Program-made: the position numbers and the translations under genes
Shown here: positions 35,836 to 49,644 of the stretch, piece after piece
Position numbering within the stretch: position 1 is the stretch's first letter
How the letters are laid out: the number at the start of each line of letters is the position of its first letter
The notes under the pieces: generated by a model
Databases searched by the model: none
The model's input: only the letters and a program-made list of their open reading frames with translations
Told to the model about the DNA's origin: nothing
From: Trichoplusia ni
Taxonomy: Eukaryota > Arthropoda > Insecta > Lepidoptera > Noctuidae
Reading direction: 5' to 3'
Length of the DNA stretch: 64,000 nt
Assembly (NCBI RefSeq): GCF_003590095.1
Contig: NC_039478.1
Coordinates: 5,704,001-5,768,000 of the forward strand

Positions 35836-36534
35836 TTTTCCATATCACAAACCAATTGAAATCGAGTCAGTAATCTGGAACCCAGTAACGCCTATTTGAG
35901 TAAGTACGTTCGACACCTGACGAAGTTGAATTAACTCTATTCTTCTTGGTTTTCTTCGATATTACCATTTCACGACTGAATGTGAATTTCGAATCCTAAT
36001 CAAAATCAGAACCAGATTAGTTTTGGAAGGGATCCCGTAGAACCTGCAAATACAAAAACGTTCAACATTTCACATAATCAATGACGCATTATCTGTTGGA
36101 TGTGTTTTAGCACAAAACACAGTTTCTTACCCGGCAACAAACGCCAAGTGATATTTTTATGAACATTCGCACCTACATGCGAATAATGATAATTTGTCTA
36201 TTACGATCTTTTCTTGTGTGGCCTCGCAAAAAGTGAAATTAATATTATTTATTTTTGCCCGACAATTGGTTTATTTTCTACGTTTTTATATGTGAATCTT
36301 TATTTATATCACATGCATTTCACGCCTCTAATTTACAGGAGGAGCTTAAAATAGCATGCCTTAAAATATTCATGAACATCACACCCAAGTGAATAGGTGC
36401 TTTTTTATATTGTATGGTCAGTTTAAATGAAACTGATTTATAATTATCTTCTGTGCATGAGAAACGAATGTTTTTTATAGTATATACAGGCAACGCTTTC
36501 TTTTGTCCGTCACCTGGTTGTTTGTCAAGAACCA

Positions 36535-36630
36535 TAATAGCTAGAAGATAAAATTTTCACAGATGACGTATTGCAGTTGCCGATATAACAAAAAATATAA
36601 TTAAGGCAACGGTTGATAGGGTCATAAATT
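36535..36630 (+). repeat. Family C internal fragment
   Basis: AATAGCTAGAAGATAAAATT, TTTTCACAGATGACGTATTG and TTGCCGATATAACAAAAAAT follow in the order seen in the fuller copies at 56740 and 60885. The terminal GCGAGTCGGACTCG is missing on both sides. Confidence 0.6.
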
Positions 36631-39600
36631 TTATGATTATTCATAAGTATATATCCTGTAACAAAAACCATTAAATAATGCAGAACTCAACAGTATCTGC
36701 CATGAAATATTTCATGATTGAAATCAATCCCATCCAGGAATATACGTAACAATTTAACGACGACAAAGTGCACTGAAATTATGATATTATTTTGTTGAAA
36801 GAGCAAACTTAGTTAATTCAGACAAGAAAAGCACTGTCTATGCTAATGAATCAACAAATGTGAATGAAACGAAAAATGTGTTAATTTATCATGGAAACGA
36901 GACGACCAAAAAAGCAATTAAGGTAAAAAGGGCAAAACAATTTATAACTACTTGTTTTTTGAAATGAAGGGATTGATAAAAATAATGTTAAAAACGCAAA
37001 AAAAAATGAACAAGACTTCTTACTTAGCCAGAATTGTATGAAGCCTGACCATAAAACTATCAACGTTTGTTACATTAATTACTAAAACCAAAACAAATGG
37101 AAAACACTGTAAAGTATGCTTGCTTAAATCTTAATGTCGGAATACTCAAAACCATCAACAATAAACAGTACAGTTCCAAACTAATAGTTCCTAACTTGAA
37201 ATTGCTTGAATAATCCTTAGCCACTTGTACCTAAATGGAATCGGGATCTATATCCCATTGTACAGTTATCAGTTACCGGCGATGCAGTGTACAAATGATA
37301 GCACGTGGGCAGATAGTTTACAGCGTTGTAAAACGTGATCGATAATCGGAAGAGTGTATTGCCTATCGTATCTGTGAGTGGGACGACATCCTGAATTGGA
37401 AATATTTATTGGAGAGAACGTTCGAGCCTCTAAAATATTGGTTTTCTAAATTCGATAGAACCTCTTTTGACAAAACAGAATATTCTTGCCAACGCGTGGA
37501 ATCTAAAACGTTCTGTTTAAAAATACCTAGATTTAACACAAGATCAGAAGTTATTCTTAAAACCAAACCAGAGGCAAAATTCAATTTAGCTGCGAAAATC
37601 TCGAAAGTTCATTTCGCAAAGTGCAACGCAATACACTAAATATAAATGTGTTTAATAAAAATACTCAAGCAACTTTACCCAAAATATACGAAAGATATTG
37701 GAGAAAATGTGTCCGTTTTCACCTACGATAGTCCGAAAGTGTCAGGCTGATATTCTATAAATAGAATCAATATTATTTCGTGTCGTTCATACGAAACGAG
37801 TGGAGCAAATAACTCGAGCTCGTCTGTTTTTCATCTCGCGTAAAGTAATTTGTTCAGGGCGAAAGCATTTATCATCTAGACAAAACTTCCATTTGTTTTT
37901 AAATAAAACACGACATTCGCTAGACGTTCAGACCTTTTCTATTGTCTGTTAAGGCATTGAGGCTTTGTCCGTCTTGTAACATTAAGGGTTGTTATAATAA
38001 AGGACCGCTCAGAAGTTTTCTTCTCACACTGTTTTCTTTTTAAATGCACGCGAAGCATAATCAACGAAAGCGGTGTCTACTTTTTAATGTTCTGTCCGTT
38101 TCTTCTTACAAAAAATTGTCTCGTTTTGTTTTTTTTGTATTCACAAGGATGTTATACGTCCAATTGAATACGAAACTGCCAACTTTTCCTCAGTTCTATT
38201 ATGTGATTTAATATGTTTCGGAGTAGGATATTGAGTTACTATATTCCGGGAATTTTCCATAATATGTCGTATAAGTGTGTATAAATATATCTCGTATGTA
38301 TTGGATGCGTCAGCTGTTCTCTTTGTTTGATCTAGGATGTTATGAGGTCGTGGAATGAAGTGCACAATAATCCTTGCAATTTTCTGAGTTCCTACATTGT
38401 CCAGAGTCCATACAAGTTGAAGAATTTTATATTCCTAGCGGATATTTTACTGCACTTTTTGAAACTTTGTAAGCGGGAGATCCGACTTTATTGTTTTCTG
38501 AAACCAGTAAAATTCTGATGACTTAATTAAGTTAAATTAAAATATTTGAAAGAAGTTCTTCCACTTTTACAACTCGTTAAGGTTTTCTAAGAAGTCAATG
38601 ATATGTTGATGATATTGTGATTGGCGATACTTGGTATTGGAATATTAATAGTTTTTCCAACGAAAATCAAAATGGCCTCAAAGCATTTAACATTGAGGTA
38701 ACCCTCCACTTCAGAACAAATATGGAGACAATGAAAACTTTTACTGGAGCTGTCTGATTACTAGAATTGGAAAGCCATGATGGGAAGCGAATAGGGTTGA
38801 TAGGGGTACCGTCACCTAGCCCGAGACAGTTACCTACCCACAAACCAATTTAAACTTGAAGAACAAATTGCCTCCGAGTGGTTTGCTCAGAGAAAGTCCT
38901 CTCGCAATTACTATTTTAAAAATACATGTCGCTTCACTATCCCAGAACATTATTTGTAGACAAATTATGTGATCAGGACTATTCAGAGCAATTTGTTGCC
39001 AACCGGATAGACCCGAATCTACTTGTGAGAATTTAGATGTCTTTTCGGAGCTACCTTTAACCTTCTTTTACTCCTTGATCAAATTACGGTCCAGACTAAA
39101 AAAATATTCTCGTTTCCAACCTCGAGTATATTTAAGTAAAATACAGAAAAAAGGGAAAGGGTGATTTTGTCAAATTACTTCTGACCATTTTCAGAATATA
39201 TTTTTTTGTCCTTAAATTTTTATTCGTAAAGGAAACTGCTTGAATGGTCGTGAAAAAACTGCGAATTAAAGTTTCGTCTTACCTTTGTGATTTTCTGGAA
39301 CAACAGCTAATTTGAACCCCGAAATTACTAGTTACTTAGTGAAACGTAATATTGTACAAAATTTAATTATAAAGGCTTCTAGGAATCTGCCAATAATTAC
39401 CTATAGAGTTCATAGAACTTAAATTACAGTGTGTACTGAAACCGACCAATTTGACATGAAGTAATGGCTTTTTTTCTGTATTTATCTATTCAGTTGTAAA
39501 CTACATTATGGGTGGTTAGCAAAAATAAAAGTTACATAATTAATTTGTTTAATTTTTAACTTTGCAGTCTTCTTTTTTCTATTTAAGTAAGCTCTGTTAC

Positions 39601-39831
39601 TGGAACTTTTCCTTCATACAAAATTATATGAAACTCACCATGATAAGAACCATAATTATAATGTCAACAACAAAACCAACACACCGAATACTAACTCATA
39701 TTAGCGCGAATACCAAACCAACTAACGACGTACCACGAATATAAAACAAAAACCGATCGTCTCATAATACATTCGCGAAACATTCAATCGTTCACTGATA
39801 AGTCATCACAAACATTCAAAGGTAAGGTACC
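36631..39831. other. AT-rich intronic stretch, nothing recognised
   Basis: I see no gene. Open frames at 37363-37639 overlap on both strands and have no family resemblance. A GC-richer region at 38690-38900 resembles repeat-derived sequence but cannot be assigned. Confidence 0.45.
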
Positions 39832-39910
39832 AGCTGTTGAGGAAGCGAGACAGAATACCACGCGGCGTATCGCGTTGTCTCTTTTCTCCAACTGCAATAA
39901 GTTACTTAAG
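39832..39910 (+). repeat. Copy 2 of GTTGAGGAAGCGAGA interspersed repeat
   Basis: AGCTGTTGAGGAAGCGAGAC, a variable CG-rich middle and TTGTCTCTTTTCTCCAACTG parallel the unit at 22435-22510. The left and right ends are partly complementary. Shared sequence between two distant intronic sites supports an interspersed element. Confidence 0.5.
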
Positions 39911-40619
39911 GTGTTGCTAAGCCTTCTGTTTGGTAAATACAGTATGTTCTTAGAAGCTGTTGCAACTCGATATAAGTTGCTAAGTCGATGTTATAACGAT
40001 TCATGTGAATACATTTGAGTGGCTACAGGTCACAGGTGGTCTTTGCTATTAAGATTAGATCAATTGATTTTCTTTAAGGTAAGCGTTTTGTGCGAAAGCT
40101 GTGTGTAGTACTAGTAGTAATGTTTTTGTTTTTAATAGACGTATAATGGTCAGAACTGTTCTTTTTCACTAAATAGGTTTAATATGAAATGTGATTAAAA
40201 TATATAACTGCAATTTTATCGTTGTACAATTTACGTAAAAAACGAACACAAAACTAGTGTATACTGATTTGATTTTAATTTTTTTTTTGTATTTTCTTAT
40301 ATCATTGGTATTTAGTTGTAAAATATGTTTAGGTACTATGATAAAAAAAACCCTTATCAATTGCACGACCAATCCAAGTCTCAGAAAAATGTAGAAATTC
40401 GAACTGTATAAAAACTAACTAAGAAACCCTTCTAACTTTGAAAAGTTTCAACAAATTTTATTTTGTCCGCAAGCTACACGATCAACGTTTCCATTCCACT
40501 AAAGTAAAACAAACTTCATTTTACAGTGCACTCACACAGAATTAAATTACTGCACCGAGCAACGAACACCCTTAACATAGAATTACGACCGCGGTTAAGA
40601 TTGCAGCGGGACTGGATAA

Positions 40620-40925
40620 AAAACCTTGTCAAGAGCGAGTCGGACTCGTGACCCTGAGGATTCCTTACAAGATGGCCAAAAAATTGCAGCTAAATTTTCC
40701 GTACATCGAATTTATGACCGCACTGCCGAAGGAATCTTTGCTTTTCTTTAATGTCTGTTTTAATTATTTCTTTTTATAGCGGCAATAGAAATACGGCATC
40801 ATGGCAAAATTTCTACTGTCATGTCATGGTTCATGAAAACTTGCAACAGACGTACAGACAGCAGAGACTCAGTATTACAGTTACGTTTTTACACTTTTGA
40901 TACGGGACCCTAAAAGGATGCCTTT
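40620..40925 (-). mobile_element. Family C element, fuller copy
   Basis: The left end carries AAGAGCGAGTCGGACTCGTG and the right end reads TTTGATACGGGACCCTAAAA, with TCATGGTTCATGAAAACTTG and CAGACGTACAGACAGCAGAG between. The terminal motif is inverted relative to 25485 and 34810, which sets the minus orientation. No coding capacity is seen. Confidence 0.65.
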
Positions 40926-41303
40926 CCCTGATAGCCAAGACTAGATTGAGCCATTGTATCAACATATAGTTTGATGTGCAAGCGTCGTGGTTGGTTTAGA
41001 TGCACAAGTTATATAAAAAGTATTCGGCGCTTCTTTCAGTAGGTATGTAGATTTTGAATTTGAAAATTCTGCTAATTATGGTACTTCGATACATTAGTTA
41101 TTAGTTCGGTAACATTCGTTATTGGTGTAAACAGTTTTTTTATAAGGGTAAATATTATTGGATTTTGTCCGCCCTAGGAATATAGAGAGAGGTATACTCT
41201 TACTTGCTAAACCATTGGAGTGCTTCACCTTCTTCTAGGACTACAGGATGCAGCCTGTGGCCGTTTGGTTATTAAGTCAAGAGTTTTTTGTTAGAACTTT
41301 GTA

Positions 41304-41365
41304 ATATTGTTGACTTAACTATTATTGTATTTGTGTTTGTTATATTGTTGACTTAACTGTTATTG
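41304..41365 (+). repeat. Imperfect 38-bp tandem duplication
   Basis: A 24-base segment beginning ATATTGTTGACTTAACT occurs at 41304-41327 and at 41342-41365 with one mismatch (TATTATTG versus TGTTATTG). The period is 38 bases. It lies 90 bases left of the 20-bp hairpin at 41451. Confidence 0.85.
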
Positions 41366-41450
41366 CGCAATATTTAAATTGTAACAAATATCTTGGGGGT
41401 ATTAATTAGGAAAGTACTTCCCGAAGTGGTCACTAACCTAATATTGGCCT

Positions 41451-41495
41451 AATTTTGGCACAAACAGACTGCAAAAGTCTGTTTGTGCCAAAATT
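41451..41495 (+). repeat. Perfect 20-bp inverted repeat with 5-base loop
   Basis: AATTTTGGCACAAACAGACT at 41451-41470 is followed by a GCAAA loop (41471-41475) and the exact reverse complement at 41476-41495. There is no mismatch. The stem is too short for a typical microRNA precursor and no T-run follows for an RNA terminator. It could be the core of a small foldback transposon or the product of a template switch during replication. Confidence 0.95.
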
Positions 41496-44400
41496 TTTGG
41501 CGGGTCAATCGATTGGCTCATAAGCTGTTGAATTGTAATTACTTATTAATTGTTGAACTGAATTACAATCACGATCCGAACATTATGCACGATTAAAATT
41601 TGGCGAGCCAAACAGCGTGTGATCCAAACTAATAGCTAACACAATGCTGTCCGCAATGGTTATAGTTATTGTGCGCAGTTATGCAACGTGTTAAAGAAAA
41701 TGTTGCTCTAACCAGCACTAATACGGTCGGAGCGACCAACGCTGCATACAAAGTGGTCATTGGCCTTATGAACACATGACTTCGTTGCACCATCGATTTC
41801 AATATCAACATTATTGGTTACCAAGCCATCGCATTGTTTAGACCGAGAGTCTTCTATTTTACGAGGCAATTTTTCTTTCTTTTTAGTAAAGCAGGCTTAA
41901 AACACCCATGAGGCGAACTGCTACAGCTCGCGATACGCATTTTATGGTCAACTTAATTTCCTCTATTGAAAGTCGTTTTATGATGAATAAAACAGGCCTC
42001 GTTTTACGATGTCATATATTTCAGTGCGGGGTTATCAGGCCGATAATCCTTTTTCGGATCAATAAATTTATCACACTTTATGTCCCTATAACAATGGATA
42101 CAGATGTGATTGTTCTAGAAATATGTTTAATCTTTACTGTTTGATTGCGACGCCATTTGTACGGATTTGGTTCTTGGTTATGGAAAATTCCAATTATAGT
42201 TAATCTTATGTAATGTAATTCGTATACGGAAATTTTCCGTTCGGATACCCCGTGGGTTTCCCAGTGATTCAGTGGTTATTATGCAATTTTATTAGTTTTC
42301 TAATGTAAGTAATGGTGTTCTGGGGTGAATGATGAAATGAATAATGTCATGTTTTGGAAGTCGTGTCATGATAAATTCGAATATAAAATCACACAAAATC
42401 AAAATCTGAAAGTGCCACGGTTGTTTCTGCTGTAATTGTGATTGTGTTAAAAAGCGTGGCTAAATTATCGTTAATTCCCAATGGATTTATTACCAAATCT
42501 ACGCCAAATTACTGAATTTGCCCCCAAATGAAGACGAAATGAGAGAGAGTAATTTCTCATAACTAAAATATTTAATGTATCGTGTAACATATCAGAAAAA
42601 GTAGAACTCTGGTCCGTATGTCGTTAATATTGTATGGTTCGATACCTCTTATTCCCTAAGGCACAGCTGGCACAGTATGGATGAAAAGTCTGGATATACA
42701 AATTATCGCATGAATGTTCATGCTTACAAGATGTAAAGTTAAAAAAAAAACATTAACATTTTTTGACAACAAAAACATACAATTGACTTCTAATATAACT
42801 ACTGGGCCCACTTGATAATATTATTATGGGACCAAATGACGGTTATTTATTTCACATTAAATTAAATAAAGATTGAAAAAACCTAGTTCGTGGTTCTCAG
42901 CCTTGTCTGTAACAAAGGAGGAAGACAGAAGAATTGAAAACCTCCTGTTTGAAATCGCTCGAAAACTGACTAAATGTACTGTTGAAATATATAAAACATT
43001 GGTATCCAATTGTCCTACTGATGCGCAAAAGCATCCTCTTGTAAGAGAAGGAACCAGTATGTAAATGGTTAATTTGAGGAAAAACGATTCGAGATCCCAT
43101 TTTTCTGAAATCCTGTTTTCCCCATATTCTTTAACTTCGTGTCATGAGTAACTCTATTCATGTTCTAGCACCAGTAGTACTAAGAATAATAATGCATGAT
43201 GACGATAAAGATCATAATCAAGAATCACGTCAATATGTGGGAGGAGTAGCGTCATCGTCAGGAACGTTAATATTTATGTCAAGTCCACAGTACATGATCT
43301 GATAAGGGAATTGTATGAAAACTGACACTTAAAGGCTATGCAACTGGGTATGTACTTACGTTCGTTTAAAGGTTTGAAGGAGAGGAAGATTCGGCCATAT
43401 TCTTTACGTATTACGTATACTCAAGAGTGTGTCTGAATTGAAAGCCGGTTTTTTCGTGGTGTCACGGAGAACGCAAGAGTTTTTTTCAGGTTCAAGCGCA
43501 CATAAGTGCACTTTATTTAAATAATGTTAAAGTAAATTTTCGAGCGTTTTATAAACATCCTCTGCTACTTACCGCTACCTTTTCTTTACTATACTGCTAC
43601 CTTTCTGAACTCATCCTAATGCTATGAAGCATGAATAAATGCGCTTCTGGCGCAGTCCGTTAACTGTATGTAAAGTTTTAAATAGTTTGCTGTAATAACT
43701 CACACTCTTATTATGTGAAGTGCTACAGTTATTTCTGAACTAGATGCACTCGGGTTGCGTGCATTGCCACTTTAAATAAAGTTTCTAGGAACACTTATTA
43801 TTATTATTTTTATCAAAACCCTTCTCGTCTGTCGTTAAAATACTAAATAGAATACCTTACCGCAGCTGTAACACGTTTGTCACGATTCAGACAAACATAA
43901 TTTAAGTTACATTAAAGAACTTTTTTTTTGTTAAGTCGGGGGAATCCTCATGGACTCCCATTCCCTCGAGGGAGGAAATGAGTAGTGTCAGACTCTTACT
44001 GACCAAACCTGAAACGCCGTGCTTCGTCATCCGCGTTTTGTGTCGATGTATGGCAATGCGTTGTAATCCTTCATACAAGTTACATTTAAGACCCGCCTTT
44101 ATACTTATAGCAGTTCTAGTTTGTTACACATAGAGCGTCAAAACGAAATATGTCGGCGATATTAATTTGATTTTAGACAGAACACACACTCCCTTCATAA
44201 CTGTATATGAACTTATTGTACAGTATGTTATGTAACAGTCCATTGTATTATGTTTGTCATCAAAGTCTCTGAACCCGGAATTACAATACCGTTATTAAAC
44301 TGTTCCTGGAAACACAAGGGATAGGTGATCTTTCTATAGTATTGGGTTATGGTCCGCTGGTAGATATTATAAACATATAGACTGCAGTTATATTTGCTGC

Positions 44401-47400
44401 CCACACACGGCTTTGATTAGTCTATATAGATGAACTGAATTTGGATAAGTAAAGTGTATAGAGGGACATTGCCAACTATATATATATATTTCTTACTGAC
44501 ATATAAGTAGTTGTAGTTAATCTGCCTTATTGATTTGTATACTTGAACCATTCAGGGCACAACCTAAACACATACAAAAAACATTCACATCGGTACATTC
44601 GTATAGTATAGTTTTAATATCGTTCTGTTATGCATCCACAATTAATCTACTAAACTGCTTAACCAATTTAATAATGATCCTCAACTTTTACACAGCGCCA
44701 TCTAGTCTCAAACTAAGCAAAGCTGATACATATACATTTCAATATTCTAATGGGCTAGAGTTAAATAGGTTCCAGACAGACGAAGATAGACAGAACCGCC
44801 ATACTTATAATACCCCTCTTCTTGCGTTAGGTGTTGAAACGGCCTTCTCCATTATGCAAAGGACACAAAATTTTCATCAACAAAAAAGACACATTCAAAT
44901 CTTTCTTCAGTCGCATCGCGCGGTCATGACGAAACTTGCTTTGCTTTTCATATTTAGAATTTTAACTTTGAAACACAACTCGTGGCGTTCATAAAAACAA
45001 ATGAATCACAAACACACGACACTCACAAACATTTAAAGCGGGAGTAAGAAATTAAGATCAAAGTCCACATCAGCATTTCGTGCATACCTACTTAAAATTG
45101 TCGAGAAGTTTGTAGCGGTTTGCATAACGCCCTTAGGGGAACAATTGTTAAAATAAACAAAAGAACAAACAAGCAAGAAAACGAGCGTTAAACAGAAAAT
45201 CTGGGGAATTAAACAGCTTTAAACAGGCGAATTTATGACGCGTTTACTCTAAATAAATGTTCAACGGAAGATGTAAAATATTCTACGAAATGTTTGTTAG
45301 TTGTCACATTAAAATATAAATCGTTCATAATTATGTACAACATTTCGTTATTCCAAATATTCTGTTCTCTGAAAATATTTCACAATTAACATTTCTACGA
45401 AACTATAATTGTTTCTCAAAAAAATCCATTAACTTGGTTTTCCTAGAAGGCGAAGATTTTGGGACTATTTGACTGTGAAAAATTCCGAAAACCAAAATGT
45501 AATTCAAGGCAATTAAAATTATGACGCCATACTCTTAACATAAATTCCTGTACTTATTTATGAATACACTCGTAAGGTTTGTTTGCTCTTATAAATTATG
45601 TAAGGCTCCGCTCAATATTGGATAATGTTCACACATACAATATTTAAGCTTGTTAACGTGATTATTGTTTGCTATTTATAACGTAAAGGGTTGTATGAAG
45701 TGGCTTGTTTGTTGCTGTGTTAGGTACTGCGATATAATAATATGTAACACACAGTTACATAGGCTCAGGAAGCCTCAAAAAGGGACAAGCAATTTTGGGA
45801 TGGAATGAAGAGGCGAAATATAATGTTTTATATTGAAGCTACTGGAACAAAAAGTGGCAGTTTGAGATTCTAGGCTGACATGATCATGATAATGATTTAG
45901 TACCCTATGGCGAAATGCCAACGGATATTAGTTTTTAGACGCTTTTAAGTGACACTTTGTCTAATTGTTCCAATTTTAAAGAGATGAAAATGTGTTTGGA
46001 TGGATGCATGTTTGTTCCACTTTTAAGCAAAATCCATTGGACAAATTTCGAAGACAAAGATTCGAATACAAAGATAGTTTATTAGGTACTTGGAATATCG
46101 TTCCTATAGAATCATCTTAATTTGTAGCTGGCGGAACCGCTGGTCCCAGCTAGTAGAAGATAAAACACATAGAATCATCATAAAATCCATTGCTTTTCGT
46201 ATTCGGCTGTGCATACAATTCGCTCAAAGCTCCCCGATACCCAATATACAGATTAATGCTTGGGCCTTGAGTACAAACCACGAACTACGTTTTGGTACAG
46301 TGCCGGTAGAATGGATTAGTGATATAAAACCAAGCCAGACAACAAGGATTTCGAAGCTATATTGGCGGTTGTACCCGCAAACTCTTGTTTATTTTGTATT
46401 TGAATATTGAAGTAAACTATTGCATATAACCCAGTGTTCAGTCCATATAAATGCATTGGATTCACTAGTATTATCACCTTACTCTGAATCAAAGTGACTT
46501 GTATTCTAAGTTTGAAGCTAAAGCATAGGTATTCGTACCTACATTTCACACATGAACATGTTCAGAATAACTTTAAGGACTGAAGTTCGGTAGTTTCAAA
46601 AATTAACAACTAAGTTGCGACCCAAGGTAGTTAGACAATTCTTAAGTAAACCGCTAACTTTCAAGTTAGGCTTAGTAAGCCCAAAGGAAGCAACTTAAAA
46701 TTAGGTCAGTTTTACGTATATACTCTCTCGCACAAGTAACTTATGCATCTGAAAATTCAACCTTACGTTTTGGAAATACGGATACAAATGCCACCTAAAA
46801 ATTCATAGTAGGCTATACAAAGATTTAAAAAGAGTACAAAAGTGTATTCTAAACGACAAAGTAAACAATAGAAGCATTCACACTATCGACACAAAAACAA
46901 ATCACTAGAGCGAAAATCCCAAAGCCGGTTCGAATGAACGGATGAATTTTATCACAGTCTGTACAGTTAACGTTTCAGCAAAAAGTGGTCATCCTTTCAA
47001 CAATATACCACATTTGTAACTATTATTTATATTGAAATTAAAACACTTTGAATGGAATGAGTTTGCAAATAAAAAGATTTCTATTATGTCTCTGTCTTTT
47101 GAATCGCAGCGTAACCATCCGCGTAAGCTTCCGAATGGATTGAACGAATTTTGAATTTGTTGTTTTATTAAATGTTAATTGTGCAAGTCTTCTTAGACAT
47201 TTTTTTTAATCATTTCAATTTTATCTGGTTCACCTTCTCTTTTCTACAATTCTTATTACATCTGATTTACAGTATACACAAGTGAAAACAAAAACTTATA
47301 CGTGTTTATTAAATATCTATAATATTAGCATCCACTTTTTTACTTATGTCTAAAACTAGTCTGGTCAATTCAATTAACACGTGAAGCGTCACAATGATAT

Positions 47401-49644
47401 AAAAATAAAAGCAAAACATCATAAGATGTCAGGTTAATACCCACCAAAACATAAAGTCGATACTTTCCTAATAAAATTATAATGTTTATGTCAAACTAAA
47501 AAGTATGTGACGCCGCGAAAAATAGACAAGTATTATCAGAGTAGGAGTTTAGCATTTAAACTTAGACAAGACTTCCTACTTTACACTGGCTTCTATGTTT
47601 AGAGATGAATAACTACATATACTAATGATAAATATATGTTTTGACTTTAAAACTTGCGAAAGATTTTGTTTTCCTTCGCGAAGATATAGTACAAAAATAT
47701 TGGATTCGTGCTCACGTTTATTAAAAAACCGTCGGTTCTTTTTGATTTCGGACGGACGTTACTAAATGGTATCATAAAATGAGAAAATGTGATGTAGGGT
47801 TGCCTCAAAAACATAAACGGAAGAAATAATTTATATGGCAAAACAATTTTGACAGCTAGAACAATTATTAATTAACCCACAACGCGAAATGACAAGCATT
47901 TAACCCTATAGACAACATTGCCACACCAATTATCTTATGAGTCACACTTAAATGTTTGTCATAATTTATCAACGTAGATTGGCCGTAGTTTCTTCAAATG
48001 CACTCTAGAAAATTAGTCTTTATTTTATAGACCTAAGGTTGAGTTTTCGTTACCACTTCTTTGATTTTCCGTTCCTTAGTCTGGTTTCCCCGGCATCATG
48101 ATTTTCCCAACGGTATCCTGATTCAGTATTCCACGAATCTATCTTACTGATTCAGGCATATTATGATTGTGAACAATACGTAGCAATGTGACAAGTTGTT
48201 TGTAAACAATCAATTTAATAGCCCACGCAATATTTTTATTGGTTGATAAATATTACGTGACCTATACACGTCATCGTACATATGTGTAACCAGTGTTGAA
48301 AAACTCCGAGTGACATGTAAAAAGAGCTACAATTTTTTTTAATGGGTCCACCATAATTATTTTACGAGCCATACAAAATTCTTAGCTTATCAATAGTCGT
48401 GCTGGAGAATCAACGATATTTCAAAATACTCTTTTTGTTTTGCTTCTTTTTTTCAATAATCAGAAATGTTATCAATAATACGATCGATGTCTGTTTCAAC
48501 AAATATTGTATCTGTAGTACGCAGAAAGTCACCGTCAAAAAAATACACGAAAATTTTAAATTGCGTCGATTCGATATCACCATAATCCAGGAACCAGATT
48601 AAAATTGGATTAATTGGACTTTTAATCGACGTCCAAAGCTCTATTTTAAATAAATTCAATAAATATGCAAACAACATTCACAGCGTAAAAGGTTGAAAAT
48701 AGTTTGGAATATGGAAATTTAATAAATATTAAACTCAGTCTTCTGGGATTTGCGCTTAAATTATGTATCGTATCGCGATAGGTTCTGCTGATTTATGCGA
48801 ATATGTTTTGTGGGTGGGATAAGCAGAGTTCTCGGTGATACAATCATGAATTATGAACTGATATGACACGGATATAAATTCATTTAACTACCTTTTTTTG
48901 AGCGGCTTCTGCCGAATTGATTTTCTTTTTTCTTTGTATTCGAATTTGTAGGTTAATAAATTTTATTCATATTCATTCCTATGTGATGTAAAATATATCG
49001 TTTTACACATAAAAATATATGAATATCAAGTTGATATTAGATACGCGTACCTGGGTCTGTAATTTAACGTTTATTAAGCAGCTGTTTTAGGCAAGAAAAA
49101 ATCGTTATAAACTATAAACAGTCATGAAAACAATCCTCCTTTATTTGTGCGACGTTGATTTATTGATCTTTAAACCATTCATCTTGTAAATTCATCCGAC
49201 ATTTTAATATAACGACCTGCGGTGTCAACCATTCGGTTCCGTTCGCTAGCTTGATAATACTAGCTTGTAAATCTGAGGAGACTAGCGTGGAACAAACCAG
49301 ACAACTTATAGGCTACATTAAGATTTTTTAGACCATACCCCATCGAGACTGTCTTGAATATACCACTTCATATTACTTCTATCATTTGTCTACAACCTAA
49401 AAACAACCGTCCAGTACAAAAAAAACATAAAAAAGTAATAACAGTAGAAGAAGAATCATATTAGTTTAGCGAAAATGTTTGGTTATTTATAGCAAGCACG
49501 TCTTGTATCAAATAATAATAACATGTATTGGTAAGTTTAACAGGAAAAGTTCCGCCCTTGACACCCACGCCTGTTTTGCTACGTGAATGTTACATGCAAC
49601 TGTATTTGTATGTTTCCTAGAACACAACATGCTGTATATATTAA
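41496..49644. other. AT-rich intronic stretch, nothing firmly recognised
   Basis: Notable but unassigned items are the splice-flanked open segment at 42901-43040, a TA-repeat at 44476-44490, the 154-codon frame at 44530-44994, and a GCGCCATCTAGTCTCAAACTAAG-like sequence at 44694-44716 that recalls an abundant lepidopteran repeat. Nothing here is supported as a gene. Confidence 0.4.
44694..44830 (+). repeat. Possible interspersed repeat with CGCCATCTAGTCTCAAACTA start
   Basis: CAGCGCCATCTAGTCTCAAA followed by CTAAGCAAAGCTGATAC is the beginning of a repeat I associate with many lepidopteran sequences. The downstream body is too diverged to place a boundary. It lies inside the 154-codon frame at 44530-44994, which argues against that frame being a gene. 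Confidence 0.35.

Noticed and set aside
41451..41495. microRNA precursor
   Set aside because: The stem is only 20 bp with a 5-base loop and no clear extension, too short for a usual Drosha/Dicer substrate.
44530..44994. 154-codon open frame, longest in the window
   Set aside because: It contains a sequence resembling an interspersed repeat at 44694 and shows no conserved motif or gene-like context.
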